A stretch of 64,000 nucleotides of DNA from an uncultured Eggerthellaceae bacterium (GTDB lineage: Bacteria > Actinomycetota > Coriobacteriia > Coriobacteriales > Eggerthellaceae), in assembly GCA_903789375.1 (NCBI GenBank), contig CAIFEB010000005.1:8344-72343 (forward strand), given 5' to 3'. The translations under genes and the position numbers were made by a program. Of this stretch, positions 9,101 through 19,632 are shown in pieces. Below the pieces are notes generated by a model. It was not told where the DNA came from. It did no database searches and was given only the letters and a program-made list of their open reading frames with translations. Position 1 is the first letter of the stretch, and each line of letters opens with the position of its first letter.

Positions 9101-10147
9101 AACGCCAGCGGCATCCGCCGCATACCCATCGGCCTCGCGCTCGGCGCCCTCCGCGCTGGCCGCACTGCCCACGCCCGCGCCGTTCGCTGCGGGCGCCGCA
9201 TCAGCGCCCCCGCGCACGATGCCGAGCAGGTCCGCGAGCGCATTCTTCCCGTCGAGCGTCGCGTGGAAATCGCCCGAGAAATCACGCAGCGGTTTGAAGT
9301 ACTCCGGCGTTAACATGAGCGCCGCCAAGCCTGTGACCAGAGGCAACCCGTCGTTCAGCATACGCAGGCACAGCATGATCGAGATGCCCGCCACCGCGCA
9401 CACCTCCACCACGTCCAGAATCGCCGACGACAGCATCGCCGCGCTCAGCGTGCGCATCGTCGCCTTGCGGAACCGCTCGCTCACGCGGAACACGCTCGCG
9501 GTCTCGGCCTCCGCGCGCCCGAATGCACGCAACGTGTCCACGCCTTTGAGCGTGTCGACGAAATGGTTCGAAAGCACCTGGTAGCTGGCGTATTGCCGCT
9601 CGGCGCGCTCTTTGGCGCTGCCACCCACGATGCGGAAGAACATGATGGCTACGGGAAACGCCACGAGCGCGATGATGCCCGACGGCACGTCGACGACGAA
9701 CAGAGCCGCCACGAGCGCGATTGAGATGACGGCAAGGTCGCTTACCTTGGGCATGAGCGTCTCGATGTAGGACCGCACCTGGTCGGCACCTTCGAGCACC
9801 GCCTGTTCGAGCGCGCCCGAGCCGCTGCGCCGCACGGCTGCGCCCCGAGAATCGTACACAGCGGCAAGCGCCTGTTCGCGCAGTCGCGCCGCCTGTTTCG
9901 CCGCATACCGCCCCAACATGGTCGCACGCACGTACAGCACCACCTGGCGCACCAGGTAGCACGCGATGAAGCAACCGAGCAGCCTTGCCTGCGCATGGAG
10001 CGAATCTGCCGCCCACAGCGCGCTGACCAGCGCCGCAAGCGAGACAACTTGCCCCACGGCAAGCCCTGCCAGAAGCGCGCTCGACACGATGAGCAGCGCG
10101 AGCACGCGCTTCGCGCCGGGAAGACCGAACAGCGCCTTGTCGAACAC
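6116..10147 (-). CDS. cydDC: Fused CydDC-type ABC exporter (two TMD-NBD halves)
   Basis: 1343 residues holding two complete ABC half-transporters in tandem. Half 1: membrane domain, Walker A GKSGSGKS (~residue 452), signature LSGGQAQR (~560), Walker B ILLLDEPTEHLD. Half 2: membrane domain, Walker A GRSGAGKS (~1130), signature LSGGERHR (~1235), Walker B AVVLDEPMVGLD. CydDC exports cysteine/glutathione-type thiols and is needed for cytochrome bd assembly; fused versions exist in actinobacteria. No cydAB is in this window, so the thiol role is by homology only. Long Ala/Glu/Gly/Ser-rich insertions precede each NBD, and one lies inside NBD1. I place the start at a GTG (10147) preceded by GAAAGGA; reading farther upstream would overlap the divergent exporter gene. 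Confidence 0.85.
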   Translation of the reverse strand: MFDKALFGLPGAKRVLALLIVSSALLAGLAVGQVVSLAALVSALWAADSLHAQARLLGCFIACYLVRQVVLYVRATMLGRYAAKQAARLREQALAAVYDSRGAAVRRSGSGALEQAVLEGADQVRSYIETLMPKVSDLAVISIALVAALFVVDVPSGIIALVAFPVAIMFFRIVGGSAKERAERQYASYQVLSNHFVDTLKGVDTLRAFGRAEAETASVFRVSERFRKATMRTLSAAMLSSAILDVVEVCAVAGISIMLCLRMLNDGLPLVTGLAALMLTPEYFKPLRDFSGDFHATLDGKNALADLLGIVRGGADAAPAANGAGVGSAASAEGAEREADGYAADAAGVVTAVADGTADRTVAGRAADVASEQCAPWGPDSVLAFRGVRFSYGQVTDGESGSPGANGDETATVAPASEASEEPSGDTTPSPSADAVLANATFELRGFERVGVVGKSGSGKSTLMALISGFERPCAGGITVCGTPVEMLGMPSWQRQVAYIPQHPYLFRATLRENLTLYNPEADDAAIARAIDALDLAPLVASLPQGLDTIVGDAGRTLSGGQAQRIALARALLDPARRILLLDEPTEHLDIETERDLADRMLPLMEGRLVVFATHRLHWLAHMDRVLVVKEGVVTCDDEVCERLRAERADAAPAADEHGAGEPAAGACGDEAAVEGASASATSTRRAGDRWVRPGFSAHRDQLLRALGLGLLTFVCSMLMMFAAGYLICRTVDPGLTGLFALMVPIGFVQLFGIARPFAHYFERLTSHDWVLKLTSSMRAALYRTVARHRPELARAYTAGDFLSLMADDIGHLQNLYLRTLFPCATACGLAVCAAVVFGVFDLAFALVMLLEFALLALVAPTVAVRATRERTRRRKRATDELYRVLADDVAGAADWVLSGRRADFLARHRARAAAVERERRGLDAYLRASDLVAAAVFGIGAVLVVVWAQARFGGVVGGSASWIGAFVLGYFPLFEAFGPLARAGEQANEHRASIERLNGLPGDGIAGGATAGEGAGEGERDGGTVSVFGGDSASEAPESNGENESERARAAKLAFERTRIAESESASEHANGPDGGSGSALPPSPPREPAHAQSVNLVFDDVTFAYPGEPMPVLRDFSLSIPAGQHVAVLGRSGAGKSTLVSLLRGDLAPVAGTVRVGCVRPSELGEGTARFVSVVQQAPYLFNRTLRDNLALGRPDATDDELLRAIDAVELSGLLARLPQGLDTMLAEGGAGLSGGERHRIALARILVAKAPAVVLDEPMVGLDPETEAALLETIRRVLADRTLVVVTHHLQGLDAFDRIVFVEDGRIALDGAPAKLARTSARYRDLRAFDQVADGLFVRA

Positions 10148-10515
10148 GGCGGTCCTTTCGTCGATGAGGATGGTGCGCTTATTGTACTTCTTTCTCAATA
10201 AGCACCCAAGCTTAGCGACAAGACGCCGGCACGGCCCGCATACGGGCAGATCGCGCGCATGCAACTCGGGCATGCATGCAGGTGGCTCAAGCGTACGACC
10301 GGTAGACGCAGCTGCAGAATCCGCCAACACAACGACCACTCGCATCGCGACTCGTGCGCTACAGCGTTCGAGCCGCAGCGCCTGCCGTTCTCCACGGCGC
10401 ACGTACCGCATCCACAGTGCGCACATGAGCGCTTGCGTCGTTCCGTATAATGAAAGCGACAAACACGCACGTCCGAGCGCGCCTTCCCGCGCGCCGCATA
10501 TTCCCCGGAGGAACC
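10148..10515. other. Divergent intergenic region between two ABC exporters
   Basis: About 370 bases between divergent genes. The part next to the cydDC-like gene is AT-rich (10175-10205) and may hold its promoter. A perfect TATAAT hexamer at 10446-10451 lies 64 bases before the rightward ATG and is the best -10 candidate for that gene. I see no good -35 at 17 bases, so it is only a tentative promoter. No small gene is evident. Confidence 0.5.
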
Positions 10516-12489
<1,974 letters not shown>

Positions 12490-12762
12490 GGGGGAACCGG
12501 ACGAAGCAGACGAAATCGCCGTAGTTTACCTGTATATGAATGCGTCCGGCGCTCGTTCTAAACAAGCACCGGACGACAACAGAACTTTAAAAAACAGACA
12601 TTTCAATGTTTAGAGTGAATTATGGCGGGGGCTCAGAACCAATATTCGCGTTCATGCTTCATGGGGGTCGCACAATTGCGAATCAACCATGCCTATACGT
12701 GTTCAAGGGAAACATGGTTAAGAACCAAGCCCCCACCAAAAGCCTCTCTAGCAACTTCGTTC

Positions 12763-13041
12763 TCAATTAGCCTCATCATGGCAAAACCGTCCGAGATACC
12801 ACGCTTCGCCTTGATCCGCCAACTGAAATACACGCTGCACTTGCTTTTCACTTAAATCGGTTCGGCAATTAACGGTCTCCTTTATAGCCTTCACCTTAAT
12901 CCTTGCCATGCGCCCATTGGGTTTCTTACAGCAAGGCCTAATGAATATGCGAATCCAAAACCGCAAATCGTTCATCGACTCAACCAGTTCTTCATATGGC
13001 GCCGATTCAAGCAGAGCTTCTACTTCGAGTTCTTGTTTCAT
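12763..13041 (-). CDS. Hypothetical small protein at the edge of the low-GC block
   Basis: 92 residues starting at an ATG with AGGGGA eight bases upstream. It is charged and has no membrane segment; CCKKPNGRMARIKVKA is a basic stretch near the middle. I recognise no family. Base composition is clearly lower in GC than the exporter to its left and matches the molybdoenzyme block to its right, so it is probably the last gene of that block. An overlapping frame after residue ~75 also looks protein-like (GISDGFAMMRLIENEVAREA), so a frameshift or a decayed longer gene is possible. Confidence 0.45.
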   Translation of the reverse strand: MKQELEVEALLESAPYEELVESMNDLRFWIRIFIRPCCKKPNGRMARIKVKAIKETVNCRTDLSEKQVQRVFQLADQGEAWYLGRFCHDEAN

Positions 13042-13249
13042 ACGAGTATCCCCTGACAAGCATGCGCATGCAGAGCCTGCTCGCCCCAAAACAAGCGAGC
13101 AGGCAACCATGCTCATTCATCCATGAAAACGCTGCGCTAACCAACTCCTTGGCAAGCGAGGGTTCTTTCGCCACGCAAAGGAGCGCAAACGATTGCTATC
13201 TGTACGCCATCATGCGGGAAAATAAAACTCCCGGCTCAAATGCCTGCGC

Positions 13250-14404
13250 TCAGTTAGCAGAACCCGCCTTAATAGGAACCATCGGTGGCTTTAACATAGG
13301 CGCTGCGGTAGCATGCGCTTTAACCATGGCCAGCTTCTTGTATTTGGTCTCCAAATCGGACTTGAAGTCCTCGTCTACCGAACCGTCCGCACGAACGTAC
13401 GTCGCACTCTTCGTAACCAGCTCCGTCACTTTTGCGCGTAATGCGAGATCTTTGAACCCATCGATTTGCCCTGATTGCTCGGCCTCTACACGAGCTTCGT
13501 ACGTTCTCTCAGGAGTTGGCTCTCCGAACATAAAGTTGATATCTTCGTCTTCCAATTGCACATCGAAATGGTTAGCCCACGATGCCAACGCTATATCCTG
13601 GCTGATACGGTTCGACGCATCTTGGTGGACCTGGGAAGTAAAATCCTCATCGCTGATTCCTTCGATTGCCAGATATGAAGCTCTATCCAAATCGTATTGT
13701 TCGAGAAAGCGTTCAAACTCATGCATAATTTGCTTCTCGACATCACGCACAGGATTTTCAGGAAGGTCGTCAACCAGTCTCTCACCGATTTGCTTAACTA
13801 CATCGTACTCAACTTTGTTTGAGTACGCACGTTTGCGCTCTCGCTCAAGCCGCTTTTTCGTTCTTGCTTTGAATTCGGAGACCGTGTCGGACAGAGCGAT
13901 GTTCTTCTTCACCCACTCATCGGTTATTTCGGGCACGATGTACCGCCGAAGAGCCAGCACTGTAATTGTCGATACTAGATTAACTTGCTGAGGTTCGCCG
14001 GCGTCTCCTGCACCACACCCGCCATCTGCCGGAGTCTCAAATTCATTGGCTACCTGTGAATAGTCTTCGTATACGTAGGAAACCTCAATGTTATCACCCG
14101 GCACGTGCCCCATGAGCGCTATTTCGACATCCTCAGGAAGCGTGCCAACCCCGAGTTGAACGTCAACGGCTTCGCTCGTCAGTCCTGGAAACGCATTTTT
14201 TCCATCCAGCGTCCTAATCTTGATTCTGACCAGGTCATCCGCATTAATCGGATGCGGTTCGATATCCACATTTGTCGCATGCCGCGCCGCAATTCTTCTC
14301 ATTTCCTTCTCGGCGTCTTCATCCGAGACCTCAAAGTTCGGAAGCGTCAATACCACCGGATCGTACGAGTTCAGCTGGTAATCGCCGTACTTCTCGCGAA
14401 TCAT
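13250..14404 (-). CDS. Trigger-factor-like chaperone lacking the ribosome-binding domain
   Basis: 384 residues resembling trigger factor from its linker onward. Residues ~25-50 (VSDEDAEKEMRRIAARHAT) match the pre-PPIase helix. Residues ~55-125 match an FKBP-type PPIase core (VDVQLGVGTLPEDVEIALMG). The rest matches the C-terminal chaperone arms (VPEITDEWVKKNIALSDTVS, then LERERKRAYSNKVEYDVVKQ). The normal N-terminal ribosome-docking domain with its GFRxGxxP signature is missing. It is therefore unlikely to be the cell's general trigger factor. Being last or nearly last in the molybdoenzyme gene set, it may be a dedicated folding helper for that enzyme; this is inference. The ATG at 14404 has AAAGAGG six bases upstream. 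Confidence 0.75.
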   Translation of the reverse strand: MIREKYGDYQLNSYDPVVLTLPNFEVSDEDAEKEMRRIAARHATNVDIEPHPINADDLVRIKIRTLDGKNAFPGLTSEAVDVQLGVGTLPEDVEIALMGHVPGDNIEVSYVYEDYSQVANEFETPADGGCGAGDAGEPQQVNLVSTITVLALRRYIVPEITDEWVKKNIALSDTVSEFKARTKKRLERERKRAYSNKVEYDVVKQIGERLVDDLPENPVRDVEKQIMHEFERFLEQYDLDRASYLAIEGISDEDFTSQVHQDASNRISQDIALASWANHFDVQLEDEDINFMFGEPTPERTYEARVEAEQSGQIDGFKDLALRAKVTELVTKSATYVRADGSVDEDFKSDLETKYKKLAMVKAHATAAPMLKPPMVPIKAGSAN

Positions 14405-14567
14405 AGCAACCTCTTTCATAACCAAATGCAGCGTGGGTAGCAAAGCTTCCAAAGCCGAAGAAATTAGCAGCGCGGCGATGGCCGGCAGTGAAACTCTTAC
14501 ATATGACGTAAAAATTCGCCATAGCTAATAGTTCAACTAGTTATCCCGGCCATCGCACACGACCCAA

Positions 14568-15806
14568 TTAGATTTTTACTACGTTGCCCTTCTCGTCATA
14601 GAGCTTCAGAATGCCCCAGAACACTGCCGCTGCGAGCTGTGCGATGCAAACGAAGTAAGCAACGCCACCATACCCTGCAGCACTATCAATAATCATCCCG
14701 GAAAAAACCGGACCGAGCCACATTCCCAAATCGATGAACATCGTATAGAGCGCCATGGCGCCTGGCGCCAATCGCGGATCGGGAACCGCTTGGCTGACCA
14801 GCGTCCACATAGCGCAGCAGAAGCCCGACTCAATCAACGCGTACAGAATCATCATGGCTATCGCGCCACCAAAGCTGGTGATGCGGAAAATCAAGAAGAA
14901 CACAACTGCGTATAGAATCGAATCAACAACAATGAACAGACGACGCTTATGGACCTTGTTCAGAATGATGCCTGCGACAATCGTTCCGAAAATTTCAATC
15001 GTGAATAATGCACCTGTGAGTTCCGTTGCGAGAGCCTGATCCATACCACACTGCGTAATCCAAAACGGTGCAATCCAGTTAATCACAACAGAGTTTGAAA
15101 GACCAAACGCCAAGGCAGCGAGACCCACAATCCATGCAGAACGTACCTTGAACACATGCGTTATCTTGGTGCCTTCATCCTGCACATCCGCATGGTTGAA
15201 GTCTTTGGGAGGCTCCTTCACCACTACAGCTGCAAGAATCAACCCTACGACTAAGCAAACGATTGCGACAATCCACAAACTTTTCCAGTTTCCGCCGAAG
15301 GCGCTGGTCAGAGGAATGCTCAAATAGAAGCAAAGCGAAATGCCCACCATCTGCCAGTTGCTCCAAATGCCCATCGGCGCGCCGCGTTTTTCAATAGGAA
15401 ACCACATGGCGATAACCGAAGGGCCGATGATGCCCACAAGGCCCAACCCAACGCCTTCGATAATTCGGCTGGCAATCAGCGAACCGTAATCACCAGAAAA
15501 GAACCCAATCAGACCTCCGACGATTCCGAAAACGGTTGATAAAATCAAACCTTTTTTCACGCCAAGCTTCTGAATGACACTTACCGCAGGAAACGCGAGG
15601 ATGATGCCGGTAAACGTGAACACGCCGGAAATCATTCCTGCAGATGCGCTGTCAATCGCAAGGGACTGCTGAATGTTAAGCATAACAGCACTCGTCTTGT
15701 ACTGCGCAATAGCCATCATGATACCGATGATCCATACCGCAATCATCACAGCCCACGCACCAGGCGCCATTTTTGGAACCATCGATGAGGAAGGTGGCTG
15801 CGCCAT
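14568..15806 (-). CDS. MFS transporter in the molybdoenzyme block
   Basis: About 412 residues with twelve hydrophobic segments and MFS features such as GRIDG-like EGVGLGLVGIIGPSVIAMWF and GAPMGIWSNW. It is clearly a close relative of the MFS carrier at the right end of the window (shared GIWSxW and EGVxxGLxxxIGP). It sits in one direction with the molybdoenzyme, Fe-S and zinc-ribbon genes and probably imports or exports the enzyme's substrate or product. Start uncertain: the ATG at 15806 gives a usual short N-terminal tail but its AGAAGG is too close. A GTG at 15842 with GAGGGG is the alternative. Confidence 0.85.
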   Translation of the reverse strand: MAQPPSSSMVPKMAPGAWAVMIAVWIIGIMMAIAQYKTSAVMLNIQQSLAIDSASAGMISGVFTFTGIILAFPAVSVIQKLGVKKGLILSTVFGIVGGLIGFFSGDYGSLIASRIIEGVGLGLVGIIGPSVIAMWFPIEKRGAPMGIWSNWQMVGISLCFYLSIPLTSAFGGNWKSLWIVAIVCLVVGLILAAVVVKEPPKDFNHADVQDEGTKITHVFKVRSAWIVGLAALAFGLSNSVVINWIAPFWITQCGMDQALATELTGALFTIEIFGTIVAGIILNKVHKRRLFIVVDSILYAVVFFLIFRITSFGGAIAMMILYALIESGFCCAMWTLVSQAVPDPRLAPGAMALYTMFIDLGMWLGPVFSGMIIDSAAGYGGVAYFVCIAQLAAAVFWGILKLYDEKGNVVKI

Positions 15807-16084
15807 CCCTTCTTCTTTGACATTATCCGCCAACTCAATCACTGTCCCCTCATGAGCTTGAATAGCCCCATTGCTCTGAAATTCCGAAACAATCGAGCCC
15901 GCATGCTTCCATGCGTTCGAGGTTCTGCGAAACCTCGAATCCCCTATAAACAAGCTTCCAAGAGGCTCTACTCCACGTATACCAAGCCCTTTCAGCAACG
16001 CCTCGAGACTTCCACGCGTGTATGAGAACTCAAAACCGCGGAAGGGAGCAATCCCCCATTGCCCCCTTCCAAATAGTGCGCTCG

Positions 16085-16318
16085 CTACAGAGCAGGAGGC
16101 TTCGGTGCCCCTGGTGCGCTCGGAGCCTGCGGAGCAGCAGGCACGCCTGGCGCCTTCGGAGCGCCAGGCGCCGATGGCGCCCCCGCTGCCGGCTCATCAG
16201 GTAAATCAGCTTTGCAGAACGGACACTTTTTTAGTTTCACTCCGCCCATGACGGGAACTTCTTTGCCGCAGCTCGGACATATCGTTTTCTGCTCGGCGCC
16301 GGCTGGTCTAAAGCACAT
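16085..16318 (-). CDS. Zinc-ribbon protein with Pro/Ala/Gly-repeat tail
   Basis: 77 residues. The first half has two CxxC knuckles (CPSCGKE and CPFCKAD) typical of a zinc ribbon. The second half is a flexible tail of repeated APGAPKAPG-like units with no hydrophobic segment. GGGAGG precedes the ATG. It lies between the MFS gene and a small helical protein in the same direction. Function unknown; a metal-binding adaptor or a scaffold for the enzyme complex would fit. Confidence 0.75.
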   Translation of the reverse strand: MCFRPAGAEQKTICPSCGKEVPVMGGVKLKKCPFCKADLPDEPAAGAPSAPGAPKAPGVPAAPQAPSAPGAPKPPAL

Positions 16319-16351
16319 GGGTAACCTCCCAATCTACTACGCAATCGATCA

Positions 16352-16570
16352 CTACCAAGCGAACCCGTTATCTCCACGGCCCGGCTTAAGCCTCACCTCG
16401 TTACCAATCTTGATAAGCCCAAGCCCATACGGTGCTGATAAGCCAGCCTCTTTCTTCGTGACGCCGACATCAGCGAGAATGTCCTCGTATTTCTCACCAG
16501 CAGCAAGGCGACCGTTGAAGTAATCGAGCCGTTCCTGGTCGGACATCCCGAACACTGTTTCCTTATCCAT
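16352..16570 (-). CDS. Small conserved-looking protein beside the Fe-S subunit
   Basis: 72 residues, starting at MDKETVFGMSDQERLDYF. The middle (AAGEKYEDILADVGVTKKEA) reads like a helix-turn-helix or small helical bundle, and the tail is basic and glycine-rich. There are no cysteines and no membrane segments. It lies 33 bases from the zinc-ribbon gene and 70 from the ferredoxin gene, all leftward, so it belongs to the same gene set. I do not recognise a family; either a small regulatory or structural subunit is possible. Confidence 0.6.
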   Translation of the reverse strand: MDKETVFGMSDQERLDYFNGRLAAGEKYEDILADVGVTKKEAGLSAPYGLGLIKIGNEVRLKPGRGDNGFAW

Positions 16571-16640
16571 GAGAACCCCCAATTCTCCTTCGGACCGGGC
16601 GCACGAATTGCGCCCGGTCCATACAAAGCCACTCGCACAC

Positions 16641-17000
16641 TTACATCGGCTTATAAATGGCAACCTTCTCGCCGAGTTTTTCAGACTTCTTTGCCAGCTC
16701 CTCCACCGGACCAAAGTCAAGGCAGAAAGTCAGACAGTGCTTCACGCACATCGGCTTTTCGCCTTCGTCAAGTCGCGCGGCGCACAAATCGCACAGGTCG
16801 GTAGGTACGGGGATATAATCCCAATCCCAACGATCGTCGAGCGTGTCGTTGTCTTTGCGGAACGGTCCCTTTTCGAATACCTGGATTCCCGACTTCCCTG
16901 CAGGAAGATCTTTGATCTCCTGGCAACCAACCACACAGGAGCCGCAATTGTCACAGTACTTGTAATCGACCAGCAGACCGTAATTGCTGTAATCAGCCAT
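16641..17000 (-). CDS. Ferredoxin-like Fe-S subunit of the first molybdoenzyme
   Basis: 119 residues with two cysteine groups: YCDNCGSCVVGCQE near residue 15 and LCDLCAARLDEGEKPMCVKH near 70, enough for about two [4Fe-4S] clusters. It is shorter than DmsB (four clusters) and resembles the small electron-transfer partners of cytoplasmic Eggerthellaceae molybdoenzymes. It lies 27 bases downstream of the catalytic gene. The ATG at 17000 has GGGAG nine bases upstream; an in-frame GTG at 17009 abuts the site and is less likely. Confidence 0.85.
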   Translation of the reverse strand: MADYSNYGLLVDYKYCDNCGSCVVGCQEIKDLPAGKSGIQVFEKGPFRKDNDTLDDRWDWDYIPVPTDLCDLCAARLDEGEKPMCVKHCLTFCLDFGPVEELAKKSEKLGEKVAIYKPM

Positions 17001-17027
17001 AGTTCTCACTCCCTTCCTTATTTGGAC

Positions 17028-19397
17028 TTATTCGAGAATCTCGCGAGCAGTCTCCGCATCCTTAATCCAACCGTGGGATTCAACCAGCGTCGGAGGAATC
17101 TGTTTGAAGTTGCTCTCGTTCTGATCATCCAGGCTGGATACCTTACGCATGTTGACCATGATGCCCTTGGCAGGTGTTCCAAATCCGAGATTGCCAACGT
17201 TGTAATGCGGCAGGAGCAAATTGAAGTTCGACTTGAACACACCGTACAGATTGGGAGCTGAGCCGTCTTCCTCGGGGAACCACCAACCATGCTGGCAATG
17301 AACGGTTCGCTCATCAATGGTCGGCGTGACCTTCGCGCGCCAATTGCCCTTGCCGAACATGTTGTAGACCTGCACCCAGTCGCCATCCTCGATGCCGTAC
17401 TTTTCTGCGGTCTTTGGATTAATTTCCACCAGCGGATCGGGATTCAGCGCACGCAGACGAGGAATCTGGCGTTGCTCAGAATGGAAGAACGCCGACACAC
17501 GAGCACCAGAGGTAGCCATGAGCGGATACTTCTCAGCCAGCTGAGGCTGTGACACCTGTGTGTAGTTCGGCTCCTCGAAGTAGGGCATCGGATCCTCGCC
17601 CCATGCGTCGTACAGAACCGAGTACAGCTCGAACTTGCCAGTTACCGTGTTAAAGCCAGGCTGCCCATCGTTGCGGAGCATGCCCTTTTCGTACTTCCGA
17701 TACGTCATCGGCGGGAAGTACACGCCCATTTCCTTGAACTCATCGAACGTAAACGGCAGCAGCGGCTCGTCGTCAAGCTGTTCATCCAGCCACTCATGGA
17801 CATTGTTGTACTTGGACCAGTTCGCCTTCGGCGTCACGCGGCGGCCAACCTCGTAGCAAATTTCCAGGTCGGATTTCGTCTCACCGGTACTGAACGCTTT
17901 AGCCATGCAGCCCAGCCACACATTGTTGGACATGTAGTACGGGATAACGAATCCATCGTGCTCAGCATACGTCGTCATCGGAAGGAACAGGTCGGCTAGG
18001 GCTTCAATCGTCGGATTCATGAACAAATCCGTCGCCACCGTGTGCTCCATAGGCAGCAGCGCCTTGTACCAGCGCTGATTCTGCATACTGCAAGTAGCCG
18101 ACAAGAAGTTCGACGAATTGATCCAAGCCATCTTTACGGCATAGGGTTCACCGGTCTCGAGCGTCTCAAGCGTTTCATCAGGATGCGTCGAAGCCATAGT
18201 CGCCGCGAATGCCGGCCACTTTCCAACACCGATACGCTTTTCCCACATCTCGTCGGAGAGATACTGACGAGAGTCCGTGCACCAATGACCCAGACGAACT
18301 GCGGGATCACCGACGGTCAAGCCGCCCGGAACATCGATGTTGCCCGTGATTGCCATGATAGACAGGATGGCATGGCCTGCCTGGACGCCGTTCTTGTTCT
18401 GGTCGATTGCGAGACCCCACTGGATGCACATCGGATGGTTCGTCGCCATGATGCGCGCGGCGGCTCTGATTTCCTCCGCCGGCACCCACGTTTGCTTCTC
18501 AACCAGCTCGAGCGGATACTCATTCACGCGTTCTGCCAGCTCATCGAAGCCGTAGCACCAGTTTTCGACAAAGTCGTGGTCGTACAGATCCTCATTAATG
18601 ATGACGTTGAGGATACCAAGAGCCAGCGACGCATCAGTTCCGGGCTTCAGCTGCAGGGTCATATTGCCCTTGCGCGCACCCAGCCACGTGACGCGCGGAT
18701 CAACGACAATGAACTTCGTGCCACGCTTCATCATGTCAATGAGTGAATGACCGAAGAAGCCATCGCCATTGGACCAGAGCGGCATCTTGCCCCACTCGAC
18801 GACAACCTTCGTCAGCTCATAATTAGGATTGTCAAAACGGTCGGGGAAATAACCGGTATCCAGCTCGGGATAGCCAGCGCCCAAAATGTAATCGGCAACC
18901 GACGAACGCGGGCCATAGCACGACCAGCCAGACTGCGCATAGCACAGGTTGGGCGTATTCAGCACCGAGAACGCCATCGGGTAGTAGAACATGCAGGCTT
19001 CGCGACCGGTGCCGCCGAAAACGACGATTGCCTCACGGCCATATTTCTTCTCGATGTCATCGACCCACGCTTTGATGAGATCGTAGGCCTCATCCCAAGT
19101 AATCCGCTCCCACGCATTCGCGTCACCGCGCTTCTCGGGGTCACGCTTCATAGGATAGATGATGCGCTTGGGATCATACGTGTAGTCTTTAAGCGCCAAG
19201 CACCGAGGACAAAGCCTGCCTTGGGTAATGGGGTTCGTCTCATCACCCTCGACGCGAATCAGCTTTCCGTCCTTAACGTACAGCTCAACGCCGCATCCAA
19301 CGGGATGGTCTCCCGGAGGGGACCACGCGCAGGTCCGAAAGATTGTGGAGCCATCTGGCTGGGGCGTTTGCCACTCATGGTCAAACTGCTTGTCCAT
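17028..19397 (-). CDS. Molybdopterin oxidoreductase, catechol-dehydroxylase-like
   Basis: 789 residues of the DMSO-reductase family, bis-MGD type. The N-terminus holds an FS0 [4Fe-4S] site: Cys23, His31, Cys35, Cys63, Cys66 (TCAWSPPGDHPVGCG and GRLCPRC). Then come YPMKR and WERITWDEA, and a C-terminal dinucleotide-binding domain. There is no Tat signal, so it is cytoplasmic. The CAWSPPG/LCPRCLALK pattern is typical of Eggerthellaceae enzymes, including the dopamine and catechin dehydroxylases. Gene company (small ferredoxin, MFS, divergent membrane LuxR) also fits those clusters. The substrate is unknown; a reductive dehydroxylase or other small-molecule reductase is my inference. GGAAGG precedes the ATG. 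Confidence 0.88.
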   Translation of the reverse strand: MDKQFDHEWQTPQPDGSTIFRTCAWSPPGDHPVGCGVELYVKDGKLIRVEGDETNPITQGRLCPRCLALKDYTYDPKRIIYPMKRDPEKRGDANAWERITWDEAYDLIKAWVDDIEKKYGREAIVVFGGTGREACMFYYPMAFSVLNTPNLCYAQSGWSCYGPRSSVADYILGAGYPELDTGYFPDRFDNPNYELTKVVVEWGKMPLWSNGDGFFGHSLIDMMKRGTKFIVVDPRVTWLGARKGNMTLQLKPGTDASLALGILNVIINEDLYDHDFVENWCYGFDELAERVNEYPLELVEKQTWVPAEEIRAAARIMATNHPMCIQWGLAIDQNKNGVQAGHAILSIMAITGNIDVPGGLTVGDPAVRLGHWCTDSRQYLSDEMWEKRIGVGKWPAFAATMASTHPDETLETLETGEPYAVKMAWINSSNFLSATCSMQNQRWYKALLPMEHTVATDLFMNPTIEALADLFLPMTTYAEHDGFVIPYYMSNNVWLGCMAKAFSTGETKSDLEICYEVGRRVTPKANWSKYNNVHEWLDEQLDDEPLLPFTFDEFKEMGVYFPPMTYRKYEKGMLRNDGQPGFNTVTGKFELYSVLYDAWGEDPMPYFEEPNYTQVSQPQLAEKYPLMATSGARVSAFFHSEQRQIPRLRALNPDPLVEINPKTAEKYGIEDGDWVQVYNMFGKGNWRAKVTPTIDERTVHCQHGWWFPEEDGSAPNLYGVFKSNFNLLLPHYNVGNLGFGTPAKGIMVNMRKVSSLDDQNESNFKQIPPTLVESHGWIKDAETAREILE

Positions 19398-19499
19398 GTT
19401 GCACCTTCCTCTTCTCTTTCCCCTCGTCTCAACGTCAGCGCTTCATGCGCCGCATTTGGAACATATCGAGAGAGCGCAGCCTGAAATAGGCTCCAAAAA

Positions 19500-19632
19500 G
19501 TATGAAGAAGGTATGAATTCGCATCCAAGCGTAGCCCCGTAAGCCCCTGGTATGACGGCTCTCATACCAGGGGACCAAAGGTATGATATTTGCGTTCTAA
19601 TCTGGTGATATTCAATCCCTGTACAGGTATGA
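19500..19632. promoter_or_regulatory. Cluster of GGTATGA elements, candidate operator array
   Basis: GGTATGA occurs at 19510-19516, 19549-19555, 19580-19586 and 19626-19632 on the + strand and at 19562-19568 on the - strand. A GTATGA lies at 19500-19505, exactly 11 bases from the first copy. The pair at 19544-19555 and 19562-19573 forms a perfect 12-base inverted repeat with a 6-base centre. Half-sites CATACC also occur three times in the leader of the adjacent LuxR gene (20394, 20429, 20488). Binding by that LuxR protein is an inference. Confidence 0.6.

Noticed and set aside
12543-12575. Hairpin after the MsbA-type exporter as a terminator
   Set aside because: CGTCCGG and CCGGACG can pair, but the loop is long and an A-rich rather than T-rich stretch follows, so a terminator on the + strand is not supported.
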